Shown here: positions 33,688 to 42,983 of the stretch, in pieces
Position numbering within the stretch: position 1 is the first letter of the stretch
Layout: the number at the start of each line of letters is the position of its first letter
Assembly: GCF_004310285.1 (NCBI RefSeq)
Contig: NZ_SISF01000029.1
Coordinates: forward strand, 225,412-289,411
Direction: 5' to 3'
Length of the DNA: 64,000 nt
DNA from: Agrobacterium cavarae
Lineage (GTDB): Bacteria > Pseudomonadota > Alphaproteobacteria > Rhizobiales > Rhizobiaceae
Program-made: the position numbers and the translations under genes
Notes under the pieces: generated by a model
Database searches by the model: none
Seen by the model: the letters and a program-made list of their open reading frames with translations, nothing else
What the model was told of the DNA's origin: nothing

Positions 33688-35448
33688 TCAGGCCGGATAG
33701 AGCGACGGTAGCTTCGACGAGGTCTTGCCCTGCGTATTGCCGATCTTGCGGTCTTCCCTTGCAAGGACGTTAAGCCAATCGTGGGTTTTCGCCTCTGCTG
33801 CTTCTGCCACAGGCGCGAAGGCGGCTTTTTCCAAAGCGGCAATTGCCTCTCTGGCTGCATCCGTCATGGCAGGGTCACCACCGGCCAGCCGGCGCCAGGC
33901 GAGAACACAGCCGTAGGATCCGCGCAGATCGTCGGATTTCCCCTTGCTGATCGCCAAAGCCAGTTGCTTGCGACGGTCGGAAGACGTGTCCGAACGCTCT
34001 TCCTGCTTGGACGTATTGGCCGCGACGGGCTGTCGGAGGCTTTCATTGGCGTGCTGCTTTCGTCTGAAATAAAGGGCAACGCCGCCGAGTGCGGCCAGAA
34101 TCGCGGCGGCCCCCAGTCCTGCAACCATATAGGCGGGCAAGACCTCGGTGCTTTCCGGATGTCCTTGCGGCTTGACCGAAGAGGCAGGTGCGGCTTTTTG
34201 CGCCGCCGCGGTTTGGTTGGCAGGTGGTATCGTTCCCTCGGCCTTGATGACCTCGCTTGGCAGAGTGGCCGTCTTTGCTTCTCCCGAGACACTGTCGGTC
34301 CAGTTCACCTTGATCTCCGGTAGCGTTATCTCACCACCACGGGTTGGCACGACGGATACGAGAAAATCCTTTCTCGCCACGGTGCCGTCAGCCGTTTGAT
34401 CCTCGCCCGTCTGCGTCTCATCAAGATAAATGCGCGCGCCATCCGTGTTTTCGAAGGACAGGTCGGGAAGCTGAACTGTGCTAGCACCAAGCGCCAGCAA
34501 GCTGACGCGCCGGGTTACCGCTTCTCCTTCCTTGAAGACCGGGTGTTCGGGAGACCATTTGGCGGTTAGCTTGACGTTCTTGGCGGGCAGGAACCACTGG
34601 TGCTGCCCGGAGGCGGCGTTGGGATCTGCGCGTACCGTCAGTTTGATCGGTTCGGAGCGAACGGCAAACGGTTTTCCGCTGTCGAACATGTCGTTGAACA
34701 TGGACGAGGGGAAGCCAGGGAAGCCCTGGAAGTCTGCGAAGGGATCGCGGCCCCGCGCTGAAGGGTCCGCGACCGAGCCGCGCAGGACGAAGGGAGGAAT
34801 TTCAATTGCACCCTTTTCCTGGGGCTTGAGCATATAGGTGCGCTCGATAACGTTCACCGTCTGCCCATTCCGGGTGGCCTGGCTCACCCTGTCTTCTCCG
34901 CGTTGAACGAGTTCGAATGCGCTTGATTGCGGTGCGACGAGTTCGGCGCTCTTTATCGGCGCGCTGGTCTCGATCCGCACGGTTAGCGGCGTTTCCTGAA
35001 ACAGGAAGGGGCTGCCATCCTTGAGGCTCGCGGAAAGGTCGATCGCCGAGGTGCCGGTGGCTTTGGGCATCGAGCCCGCATCCACCACCTTGATAGCGAC
35101 CGGTGAGCTGCTCAGGCTTCCCGCGGTTATTGCGGGAATTTCCAGGGTGCCCGTCGATTTCGGTGACAGGGACACGATCCAGCTTTCGCTTTGGGACCGC
35201 TTTCCGTTGATGATTTGCGTCGACGAGGACTGCGATGTGCCCAGGACGTCAAAATCCTTCTGCAGAGGCGTAAGGTCCGGGCTTGCATCCGCCTGGCCGT
35301 TGGTCGTCAGCGTCAGCTGAAACGTGTCGCCTTGCGCCACCGTGCCGCTGTCCACGCGGGCGGATAGCCCTGCGGCGAAGGCAGGAACGGCAAGCGCAAT
35401 CGAAAGAGCAGCAGCGCTGACTGTGGTCTTGAGGCTATTGAAATTCAT
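33688..35448 (-). CDS. batD: BatD-family periplasmic/membrane protein
   Basis: Large exported protein (586 aa): signal peptide at residues 1-25 (ALSIALAVPAFAAGLSA), several beta-rich repeats typical of BatD including RVDSGTVAQGDTFQLTLTT and VRIETSAPIKSAELV, a single membrane helix at about 440-460 (YMVAGLGAAAILAALGGVAL), and a cytosolic helical tail. BatD proteins belong to moxR-linked operons first tied to aerotolerance in Bacteroides and thought to act with VWA proteins in envelope stress. It is the last gene of the operon, 14 bases after the BatB-BatC gene. Confidence 0.85.
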   Translation of the reverse strand: MNFNSLKTTVSAAALSIALAVPAFAAGLSARVDSGTVAQGDTFQLTLTTNGQADASPDLTPLQKDFDVLGTSQSSSTQIINGKRSQSESWIVSLSPKSTGTLEIPAITAGSLSSSPVAIKVVDAGSMPKATGTSAIDLSASLKDGSPFLFQETPLTVRIETSAPIKSAELVAPQSSAFELVQRGEDRVSQATRNGQTVNVIERTYMLKPQEKGAIEIPPFVLRGSVADPSARGRDPFADFQGFPGFPSSMFNDMFDSGKPFAVRSEPIKLTVRADPNAASGQHQWFLPAKNVKLTAKWSPEHPVFKEGEAVTRRVSLLALGASTVQLPDLSFENTDGARIYLDETQTGEDQTADGTVARKDFLVSVVPTRGGEITLPEIKVNWTDSVSGEAKTATLPSEVIKAEGTIPPANQTAAAQKAAPASSVKPQGHPESTEVLPAYMVAGLGAAAILAALGGVALYFRRKQHANESLRQPVAANTSKQEERSDTSSDRRKQLALAISKGKSDDLRGSYGCVLAWRRLAGGDPAMTDAAREAIAALEKAAFAPVAEAAEAKTHDWLNVLAREDRKIGNTQGKTSSKLPSLYPA

Positions 35449-35462
35449 AGTTCTGCTTCCTC

Positions 35463-37886
35463 TTAGTTGGAGCCAGACCGAAGCTGGGCGTAGTGTTGAC
35501 GAATACGGGCACGCAGCAGGCCGGACGGATCGTCAGGAACTTCGCGCAACTGTTGCTCGACTGCCTGATCGACGACCGGAGCCCCGGGTACGGAGGCCTT
35601 CACCTGCTCGCCGCCCTTGTCGGTGCCATTGCCTTCCAGGACACTGGACAGCATTCTCGAAAGAGCGTTTTCACTTTCCTTGCCGGCTTGTCCGCTTTGG
35701 TTGCCGGAAGCGCTTGCCTGCTGACGGGCCTTGGCAGCCTCCTGTGCGGCCTGGTCCGCCTGGGCGAGCCCCTCGGGACCGGTCTTGTCTTGCTGCTGGC
35801 CTGCCTGCTCGCTGCCACTGTCCTTACCCTTCGGCTCGGTCCCAGAGGCATCCTGCATTTGTTGCTGGCCAGCACCCGCGTTTTGATCCTTGGCCTTTTC
35901 TGCTTCAGCCTTTGGAGACTGGCCGGCTTTTGCCTGATCGGAGGGTTTTGATGCATCGGCCGATGCCTGGTCTTTGGGTTGTTCGCCTTTCGACGCGCTT
36001 TGCTGGTTGGCGCCTTCCTGCGAGCTGTTTTCCTGACCCGGCTGAGCGGCAGACTGCTGTTGATCGCCCGATTGGCCGGATTGTCCGTCTTTCTGTTTCT
36101 GCGACTTTTCAGAGGCCTGCTGCTGGTCCTGCTTTCCGGACTGACCCTGAGATTGCTGCTGATCCTGCTTTTGACCGTTGCTAGCGGATTGCTGTTGCTG
36201 GTCCTTATTGCCGGAACCACCGGCCTGCTGCTGTTGGTCCTTTTTATTGTTCTGGCCGGATTGTCCGCCGTTTTGTTGCTGGGAATTCTCCGAAGCCTGC
36301 TTCTGGTCCTGTTGGCCACCTGCGCTCTGTTGCTGCTGCTGGCCTTGCGAACCGGACTGCTGATCTTTTTGATCCTGCTGGCCGGACTGACCCTGAGATT
36401 GCTGCTGATCCTGCTTTTGACCACTGCCACCAGACTGTTGCTGTTGGTCCTTTTTGTCGCCTTGGCCAGATTGCTGCTGCTGCTTGTTTTTCTCCTGTTC
36501 CTGCTTTTTCTGATCGTCGATCAGCTTCTGGACGAGATCACGATTGTGCTTCGTGTCCGCATCATGAGGGTTGGCAGCCAGCGCCTGGTCATATGCGCCA
36601 AGCGCCTCCTTCAGCTGGCCGGATTTCGCAAGCGCATTGCCGCGATTGTAAGCACTCTCGGAAAAGTCCTGAGCCGCTGCCGCGTAGTCACCCGCGCGGT
36701 AGGCTGCAGTGCCACGCCAGGAGGGTGTCTCGAACTTGCCAGATGCCGTGTTGAAATCTCCTGATGCGAAAGCCTTCTTGCCTTGCTGGTCGGAGGTTGA
36801 CCATAGGTCCTGCCAAGTCCCTGCATGGGCCTGCCGTGTCGAAAGGCCGGGCACGAAATTCAGGCATACGATCAGTCCGATGGCGAAGACCAGGCCGCGC
36901 CGGAAGGCAAAGGGCAGAAGCAGGACCGGCAGGATCAGGAGCCAGTAGCCCATGTCGACCCAGCTGTCGGCTTTGAAGTCCTGAGCTTTGCCCGCGGCTT
37001 CAGCCTTTTCGGTCTTGGGCAGGATGCGGTCCAAATCGGTGCTGTTTGCGGTCACGCTAGAGTAGACACCACCACCTGCCTTGGCGACTGCGCCAAGAGC
37101 TTCCGCATCAAGCGACGTCGTTACTTTTTCGCCGGAGCGATCGGTAATGGCCTGACCGCCTGCCGTCTGTAACGTGGCTCCCTTTTCTGTGCCGACGCCG
37201 AGAACCGAGACGGTATAACCGGCTTTGCGTGCATCGGCTGCTGCCTTTTCAGTTGCTGCCGCATCACCGGCATTATCGGCGAGCAGCACGATTTTACCCC
37301 GCGTTGCATTCGCTCCCTTCAAGACGGAGACCGCCTCCGAGACAGCAAGATCCGGCCTGTCGCCCAGTACGGGCATCAGTTTGGTGGAAAGGTCGGGGAT
37401 CATCTGAGAAATCACTTTGTTGTCGCTTGTTAGAGGTGCGGCGACGAAGGGGATGTCCGAATAGATGACCAGTGCGCGCTCATCGCCTTCTGTACGGGCG
37501 AGGACGTCGCGCAACTTGTGGACCGCACTGCGCAAACGACTCGGCGACAAATCGTCTGAATTCATTGATTGCGCCAGGCTGAGAACCGCAACCACGGGCT
37601 CTCCACTGGTAAAGGAGGGAACCTCAGCCTTCTGCCAGGTCGGCCCTGCGAGCGCCGTGACCAGGACAACCAGCATGGCCGCTGCCACCGATGGCAGGAA
37701 GCGCGATGCGCGGGCTGTTGCGCCGCTCATGGCCAAGTAACGGAGCAGGTGCGCATCGACATATTTGCCCCAGTTGCCGCCGGTGGCGCTCTTGCGGGAC
37801 CGCATGACGAGCCACAGAAGAAGGCCCGCCGGGATCAATGCCCAGAACCATTCCGGGCGCATGAAGTGGAACAGATTGGTTTCCAT
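35463..37886 (-). CDS. VWA-TPR fusion protein (BatB-BatC) with Gln-rich tail
   Basis: Membrane protein of 807 residues combining two usually separate Bat proteins. Residues 1-85 contain two membrane helices, about 95-290 form a VWA domain, 315-350 further helices, and about 365-455 TPR-like repeats (AYRAGDYAAAAQDFSESAYN and GNALAKSGQLKEALGAYDQA). Residues 460-760 are a low-complexity Gln/Ser/Gly/Lys-rich segment, ending in a helical tail. The VWA metal site is damaged: where DLSGS is expected it reads SLAQS, so both the Asp and the first Ser are lost. It lies one base after batA, which has an intact site. Division of labour between the two VWA proteins is inferred. Confidence 0.85.
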   Translation of the reverse strand: METNLFHFMRPEWFWALIPAGLLLWLVMRSRKSATGGNWGKYVDAHLLRYLAMSGATARASRFLPSVAAAMLVVLVTALAGPTWQKAEVPSFTSGEPVVAVLSLAQSMNSDDLSPSRLRSAVHKLRDVLARTEGDERALVIYSDIPFVAAPLTSDNKVISQMIPDLSTKLMPVLGDRPDLAVSEAVSVLKGANATRGKIVLLADNAGDAAATEKAAADARKAGYTVSVLGVGTEKGATLQTAGGQAITDRSGEKVTTSLDAEALGAVAKAGGGVYSSVTANSTDLDRILPKTEKAEAAGKAQDFKADSWVDMGYWLLILPVLLLPFAFRRGLVFAIGLIVCLNFVPGLSTRQAHAGTWQDLWSTSDQQGKKAFASGDFNTASGKFETPSWRGTAAYRAGDYAAAAQDFSESAYNRGNALAKSGQLKEALGAYDQALAANPHDADTKHNRDLVQKLIDDQKKQEQEKNKQQQQSGQGDKKDQQQQSGGSGQKQDQQQSQGQSGQQDQKDQQSGSQGQQQQQSAGGQQDQKQASENSQQQNGGQSGQNNKKDQQQQAGGSGNKDQQQQSASNGQKQDQQQSQGQSGKQDQQQASEKSQKQKDGQSGQSGDQQQSAAQPGQENSSQEGANQQSASKGEQPKDQASADASKPSDQAKAGQSPKAEAEKAKDQNAGAGQQQMQDASGTEPKGKDSGSEQAGQQQDKTGPEGLAQADQAAQEAAKARQQASASGNQSGQAGKESENALSRMLSSVLEGNGTDKGGEQVKASVPGAPVVDQAVEQQLREVPDDPSGLLRARIRQHYAQLRSGSN
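36136..36422 (-). repeat. Internal duplication in the Gln-rich segment
   Basis: A 41-base sequence starting CCGGACTGACCCTGAGATTG occurs identically at 36136-36176 and 36382-36422, 246 bases (82 codons) apart, inside the low-complexity part of the BatB-BatC gene. Related but less exact copies flank both, so the region grew by in-frame duplication and may vary in length between strains. Confidence 0.8.
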
Positions 37887-37887
37887 G

Positions 37888-38919
37888 TCAGGCTTCCTTG
37901 TCTACGGGACCCTTGTACAAAGGGCGGTTTGTGATGAAGGCCGGAACCGTAGCGATCAGCACGGAAAGGGCGGCGATGAGGAGAGCGAGACCGGCCGGCC
38001 AGAAATAGAGGGCGATTTCGGGGCGCACATGCACCGGGTCGGCGCCGATCGGCTCAAGCTTGTCGATGGACCGGTAGACCTGAGCCAGGCCGTTGACGTC
38101 CGTCGCCCGGAAATATTGGCCGCCGGTCAGGTCCGCGATCTTGCGCAGCGCGCCTTCGTCAAGGTCAGAAGATGTGACCATCTGGCGACCCATCGCGGTG
38201 TCGACGGCCATCGGAGCTCCGCCAACGCCGATCGTGTAGATACGGATTCCCAGTTTCTTGGCGAGCTCGGCTGCCCGGATTGGGTCCATTTCGCCTCTGT
38301 TGTTCGCGCCGTCCGTCAGGAGAACGAGAACACGTCCTTCGGCAGGTCTGTCCTTCAGACGGTTCAAGGACACCGCGATGGCGTCACCAATTGCCGTCTG
38401 CTGACCGGTCAGCCCGACCTGGGCCTCATCGAGAAGCTTGCGGACGGCCTCCCGATCAAATGTCAGAGGCGCTTGCAGATAGGCGCGATCCGAAAAGAGA
38501 ACCAAGCCAACGCGGTCACCCTTGCGGCTTTTAATGAAAGCATCAGCCGCATCCTTGACCACGTTGAGGCGGGTGGTGGGCCTGCCGCCGACGGCGAAAT
38601 CCTGCTCGGCCATGGAACCGGAAAGGTCGATAGCCATCATGATGTCGCGTCCTTCGGCAGGTAGCGGCACTTCCGGTCCGACATAGGCCGGACGGGCGAG
38701 CGCCGTCACCATCAGCAACCAGACAAGCGAAGCAGCAGCGAGCTTCCACCACGATGTCGAGGTGCGGTCTGCCCGACCTCCCAGGTCCCGCGACAGGCTG
38801 GCAAAGAACGGCACTTTCAATGCACCGCCCAATCCCTTGTCAGCGGGTTTGAGGAAATAGCGCAGCACGAAGGGCAGCGGCAGCAGTAGAAAGGCAAATG
38901 CCCAGAGAAAGGTAATCAT
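37888..38919 (-). CDS. batA: VWA-domain membrane protein (BatA)
   Basis: Membrane-anchored von Willebrand A protein (343 aa): N-terminal helices at about 4-22 and 58-78, VWA domain at 90-280, C-terminal helix at about 310-330. The metal-ion site is intact: MAIDLSGSMAEQDF and later the conserved TDGANNRGEMDP. BatA is thought to act with the MoxR ATPase at the membrane. It overlaps the DUF4381 gene by four bases. Confidence 0.88.
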   Translation of the reverse strand: MITFLWAFAFLLLPLPFVLRYFLKPADKGLGGALKVPFFASLSRDLGGRADRTSTSWWKLAAASLVWLLMVTALARPAYVGPEVPLPAEGRDIMMAIDLSGSMAEQDFAVGGRPTTRLNVVKDAADAFIKSRKGDRVGLVLFSDRAYLQAPLTFDREAVRKLLDEAQVGLTGQQTAIGDAIAVSLNRLKDRPAEGRVLVLLTDGANNRGEMDPIRAAELAKKLGIRIYTIGVGGAPMAVDTAMGRQMVTSSDLDEGALRKIADLTGGQYFRATDVNGLAQVYRSIDKLEPIGADPVHVRPEIALYFWPAGLALLIAALSVLIATVPAFITNRPLYKGPVDKEA

Positions 38920-39380
38920 CCGTTCCTCCTGATCCAGGTGGCGGTCTCGGCGCGCAGCGCCTCCGGTTCGAAATTCTCATTGGCCGGCGGACCGTAGGGA
39001 CCGGTGGCCAGAAGCGTCGCACTGTTGCTGCTCATTCCGTATTTGCCTTCCATCAAAAACGCGCTCCACGCCTCGCCGGTCAAAACATCGGCCCCGGCCG
39101 AGCGGCGGCGGGCAACCCGTCGCAGCAGGGAAGAGATCTGCGTAAGAAATTCGTCCGGCTTGTCAGGCTTGATCGCCTCAAGCTCGCGAAGTGCCAGAAA
39201 ACGAGCGCTCTTGCGGCGCATCAGGCTCCAGACGAGGGCGACCACGCTAAGGATGCAGACAAGGGCGATGAGGGCCCACCAACCCGGCGCAAGCGGCCAC
39301 CAGCCGATTGGCTGAGGCAGATGAATGTCGCGAAGCTGAGCAAGCTCAGCCTGCATTTGTGGAGTGAGTTGCGTGCTCAT
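38916..39380 (-). CDS. DUF4381-family membrane protein
   Basis: Small protein (154 aa) with the DUF4381 layout: a conserved start LRDIHLPQPIGWWPLAPGWW, one membrane helix (about 32-50) and a cytosolic helical tail with FLTQISSLLRRVARRR and LTGEAWSAFL. It occurs almost only in MoxR-DUF58-VWA operons, as here, but its role is unknown. It overlaps both neighbours by four bases. Confidence 0.85.
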   Translation of the reverse strand: MSTQLTPQMQAELAQLRDIHLPQPIGWWPLAPGWWALIALVCILSVVALVWSLMRRKSARFLALRELEAIKPDKPDEFLTQISSLLRRVARRRSAGADVLTGEAWSAFLMEGKYGMSSNSATLLATGPYGPPANENFEPEALRAETATWIRRNG

Positions 39381-40297
39381 GCTGCCATACTCCGGTTGAG
39401 ATGCGGATGGAGGATCCAGGAGGGATCATCCGGTGTCTGCAGGAAATGGCACACCATGCCGTGATGCCGGCTGACGGTTTCCAGCCGCTCTTTGCGCGCC
39501 TCGAATTCATGCGCGTAGCGTTCGAGTTTGCGTCCGCCAAGCGCCGAGACGGCCAAGGCATGTTCGCCATCGGTCAGGCGTCCGCCGCGCGGTGGTAGAG
39601 CGGCATCGAAGGGATCGCTGACGTGGATGTTGGTCACATGAGCATTCACCGCCAGATGCCGGAGCTCGGTCTCCGCTTCGTCACCAAAATCGGAGAAGTC
39701 GCTGATAACGAAAGCCAGAGTTCCTGGCCGATTGCGGTGACGCAGACGGCGCAGGGCGTTCGCCAGGGTCGCCTCCGTGCCCAAAGGCCGCTCGAGTCGG
39801 GTTTCTTCCGACAGCGCTTCCAGAAGTCCAAGCACCGAGCGCCGCGTTCTGGCCGCGGGAAAGTCCCGCAGACCGTCGCGCGTCATCACAAGGCCGCCGA
39901 CACGATCGCCGCCGTCATGTCCGGTCCAGGCCATCATGGCAGCCACTTCGGCTGCCAGATTGGATTTGAATCGGTTTCTAGTGCCGAACTGCATCATCGC
40001 GCGCATGTCGGTCAGAATGACTATTGGCCTCTCCCGCTCCTCCTGGAAGAGCTTTGTGTGGGTTTGGCCCGTGCGAGCAGTGACCCGCCAGTCGATGGAT
40101 TTTACGTCGTCGCCCGGCTGGTACAGACGGCTTTCGGCAAATTCCATACCGCGGCCGCGATAAACGGAGCGGTTGGCACCCCATTGATGGGTCGCGACGC
40201 GACCGGATGGTGCAAAGCCGGTCAAGCCGCGCTGTGGCCGCACCCGAACAAGTTCGGGCAGGGTCGCGACAATGCCTTTGAGGTCTTGGTCTGTCAT
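39377..40297 (-). CDS. DUF58-family protein
   Basis: Soluble DUF58 protein (306 aa), a VWA-like family always tied to MoxR ATPases. Landmarks: GRVATHQWGANRSVYRGRG, YQPGDDVKSIDWRVTART and KLFQEERERPIVILTDMRA, where the last carries the metal-site-like segment. ATG 40297 is chosen because GGGAG lies just upstream; a TTG seven codons earlier is less likely. It follows moxR by 17 bases. Confidence 0.9.
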   Translation of the reverse strand: MTDQDLKGIVATLPELVRVRPQRGLTGFAPSGRVATHQWGANRSVYRGRGMEFAESRLYQPGDDVKSIDWRVTARTGQTHTKLFQEERERPIVILTDMRAMMQFGTRNRFKSNLAAEVAAMMAWTGHDGGDRVGGLVMTRDGLRDFPAARTRRSVLGLLEALSEETRLERPLGTEATLANALRRLRHRNRPGTLAFVISDFSDFGDEAETELRHLAVNAHVTNIHVSDPFDAALPPRGGRLTDGEHALAVSALGGRKLERYAHEFEARKERLETVSRHHGMVCHFLQTPDDPSWILHPHLNRSMAA

Positions 40298-40314
40298 GAC
40301 GGTCTCCCGACTGT

Positions 40315-41304
40315 TCAAGCAACAGGAACCCTGTCGATCAGGGCATCGATGAAGGCGTCGGCGGTTTTGCCTTCCGCTTCGGCCTCAAAGCTCAAGATGA
40401 TGCGGTGACGCAGTACGTCATGCAGGACGGCCTGCACGTCGGACGGAGTGGCGAAATCCTGACCGTTCATCCAGGCGTGCACGCGAGCGCAACGGTCGAG
40501 AGCGATGGTCGAGCGGGGCGAAGCGCCATAGGAAATCTGATGCGCAAGGTCGGCGCCGTACATCTGGGGACGACGGGTCGCCTGGATCAGCTGAATGATG
40601 TAGTCGGTCAGCGCATCCGAGACATGGGTTTTCAGAGCCGCCTGCCGGGCCTCGAAGATTTCCCGTTGAGACACCCGGAAGGTAGACTTCACAGTTTCGG
40701 CCATGGCCTCGCCGCGTACGATCCGCAGGACCTCTCGCTCGGCTTCCGGGGAGGGAAAGTCGATCTTGACATGCAGCATGAAACGGTCGAGCTGAGCTTC
40801 CGGTAGCGGATAAGTGCCTTCCTGTTCAATCGGGTTCTGGGTTGCCATCACCATAAAGAGTTGCGGTAGACGGTAGGTCTTACCGGCAACGGTGACCTGG
40901 CGTTCGGCCATGGCTTCCAGGAGCGCCGACTGCACCTTGGCGGGTGCGCGGTTGATCTCGTCGGCAAGGATCAGGTTGTGAAACAAAGGACCGGGATGGA
41001 ATTCGAAGGTTCCCTTTTCCGGGCGATATATCTCGGTTCCCGTCAGGTCGCTGGGAAGCAGGTCCGGGGTAAACTGGACACGGCACGGCTCGCCTTCGAT
41101 AAGCTCCGCCAAGGTGTTGACGGCCTTTGTCTTTGCAAGGCCCGGTGCGCCTTCCAGCAGAATATGTCCATCACCGAACAGGCCGAGAAGCAAACTGTCG
41201 ATAAACGTCTCCTGGCCGACAATACGTTTGTTCATTTGGTCGCGGAGCGCATCGACAAGGGCGTTGTTCGAGCGGGCTGCGGTTCGAAGTGTATTCATGG
41301 TCAT
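40315..41304 (-). CDS. moxR: MoxR-family AAA+ ATPase
   Basis: AAA+ chaperone-like ATPase (329 aa): Walker A HILLEGAPGLAKTKA, Walker B NLILADEINRAPAKVQSALL, sensor 1 LFMVMATQNPIEQEGTYPLP and the following LDRFMLH. MoxR proteins work with VWA partners to activate or assemble other proteins; the partners here are the DUF58, BatA and BatB-BatC products. First gene of the bat operon; 287 bases separate it from the upstream kinase gene. ATG 41304 is chosen, with GAGG upstream; a second ATG lies at 41298. Confidence 0.92.
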   Translation of the reverse strand: MTMNTLRTAARSNNALVDALRDQMNKRIVGQETFIDSLLLGLFGDGHILLEGAPGLAKTKAVNTLAELIEGEPCRVQFTPDLLPSDLTGTEIYRPEKGTFEFHPGPLFHNLILADEINRAPAKVQSALLEAMAERQVTVAGKTYRLPQLFMVMATQNPIEQEGTYPLPEAQLDRFMLHVKIDFPSPEAEREVLRIVRGEAMAETVKSTFRVSQREIFEARQAALKTHVSDALTDYIIQLIQATRRPQMYGADLAHQISYGASPRSTIALDRCARVHAWMNGQDFATPSDVQAVLHDVLRHRIILSFEAEAEGKTADAFIDALIDRVPVA

Positions 41305-41591
41305 CAGAGTGCCTCGCAATCGGGCCTGGCTTTTTGCCGAGGCGCCGCGGTTTCAGGGTCAAGACGTCGATGGAAGCAAGAAACCGGCGAGGGGCAGCTA
41401 CAAGGCGTCCGTTCGCCACTTTGGCGACGTAGACTTGCAGTGCAATCTCCGCGGGATATTCTGAAGAGGGAGCAGTTCTTCCAGCATGGACGGCCCGAGT
41501 CGGCTCTTGCTTTCACGGTTCATTTCCCGAAGTCGATGAACAGCTAAGACACTAGGCGACGCAGTTTGAGGCAGCTTGCCGCGTTCTATAA

Positions 41592-42983
41592 TTATTGTTG
41601 AAGTTGGCGCTTGGGGAACGAGACGGTGACGCGCAAGCCCGGTTTATCAGCGCAGGCGGGATCGGTCGCGGAAAGCGTGATGACGGCTTGATGGTGATCG
41701 GCGACCGCCTTGACGAGCGCAAGGCCGAGACCGCTGCCCGGCTTGCTGCGGGCGCTGTCGAGCCGTTTGAACAGGTCGAAGACCTCGTTGCGTTGACCGG
41801 CGGGGATGCCGCCGCCGGTGTCCTCAACGATGAGGTCGATCGTCTCAGGCCTGTCCTGAAGGCGAACCCGGATCGAAATGCCGGAGCCTCCATGCACGAT
41901 GGCATTTCCAACAATGTTGGCGAGCATCTGCTGCACCATGCTCTTGTCGCACAAAAGCAGGTATTCTTCGGTTTCCCCGACCTGGAATTCGAGCGTTTGC
42001 CCGTTCTCCTGTGCGAGCGGTGCGAAGAATTCGAGCGTATTCTCGACGAGACCGCGAAGGTCGTTCAACTGCATGTCCTTGCGTGGCGAGCCGGCGCGGA
42101 TGCGGGTGATGCGGAGAATTGTGTCGATGATCTCGTTAAGCGACCCGGTCTCGTTGAGTGCCCGCTCGACTTGCGGGTGCGGATCGCGGCCGGCCTCGAT
42201 TGCGTCGAGCGCATCGTTCAGCAAAAGCCCGACGCGGGCGAGCGGGGTTTTCAGATCGTGGGCGATCGCAGTCGTTGTCGCGCGCATGCTCGCCATCAGT
42301 CGGGAGAGCACATCAAGGTTGGCGTTGATCTGAATGGAGATGCGGTCGATCTGATCCTTTCTCTCTACGATCGGTACGCGCGCATCCGATTCGCCGCTTG
42401 CAACACGCCCCAGAACGCCTTCGATCAACCTTAGTTTCGAAAAACTCTTACTGCTTGCCAACAGACCCAGAACCAATGTTCCGAAGGTCAACAGCAAGGT
42501 CATGACCACGAGGCCGGCAATCATGTAAACGCGCATCTCGTCCACGGCCTTGAGATTTCGGCCGACCACAAGCGTTGCATCGTTAAACTTCTGGACCGAT
42601 ACCACAAAATGGCCTTCGCTCCCTCGGGTCGAGAGGGATTGCAGCGTGGTGTCGCGGACACCGATGAAGTCCGGCATGGTGAGATCGGCACCTGCCAGGT
42701 TGACCCCGTTTTTATCATAGACTGCGGAGATGCGGTCCTGGCTGCTGACAAGGTTGCTCAGCGTACCGATTGCCTTCACCAAGCCGTCGCGTCCCTCCGC
42801 GGAGTAGACGTCGCTCAGAAGGACAGCCTCCTCAAGGGTCTGCTGCTCGGTGGCATCGCGCAGGGTCTTGGTCACCGATCCGATGAAGAGCGTCCCGCCA
42901 AGGCTCATGAGAAAAAGAACGCCTATCGCGACCTTGGCTGAGGTCCGAAAGGAACTACCGGACATAAGATCAGTGAGGCGCAC
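41592..42983 (-). CDS. Sensor histidine kinase
   Basis: Membrane sensor (463 aa): helix at about 18-36, periplasmic domain 40-150, helix 152-176, HAMP at about 178-235, phospho-acceptor His242 in IAHDLKTPLARVG, and an ATPase domain with N box VGNAIVHGG, DTGGGIPAG and GSGLGLALVKAVA. Partner of the response regulator encoded just upstream, whose end it overlaps by 14 bases if GTG 42983 is the start; ATG 42965 is an alternative. The signal sensed is unknown. The bat operon lies directly downstream and may be a target. Confidence 0.9.
   Translation of the reverse strand: MRLTDLMSGSSFRTSAKVAIGVLFLMSLGGTLFIGSVTKTLRDATEQQTLEEAVLLSDVYSAEGRDGLVKAIGTLSNLVSSQDRISAVYDKNGVNLAGADLTMPDFIGVRDTTLQSLSTRGSEGHFVVSVQKFNDATLVVGRNLKAVDEMRVYMIAGLVVMTLLLTFGTLVLGLLASSKSFSKLRLIEGVLGRVASGESDARVPIVERKDQIDRISIQINANLDVLSRLMASMRATTTAIAHDLKTPLARVGLLLNDALDAIEAGRDPHPQVERALNETGSLNEIIDTILRITRIRAGSPRKDMQLNDLRGLVENTLEFFAPLAQENGQTLEFQVGETEEYLLLCDKSMVQQMLANIVGNAIVHGGSGISIRVRLQDRPETIDLIVEDTGGGIPAGQRNEVFDLFKRLDSARSKPGSGLGLALVKAVADHHQAVITLSATDPACADKPGLRVTVSFPKRQLQQ

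Noticed and set aside
35463..36520. Repeat-rich tract that could suggest a CRISPR or tandem array
   Set aside because: The repeats are irregular, in-frame and encode a Gln-rich protein segment; there are no uniform repeat-spacer units.
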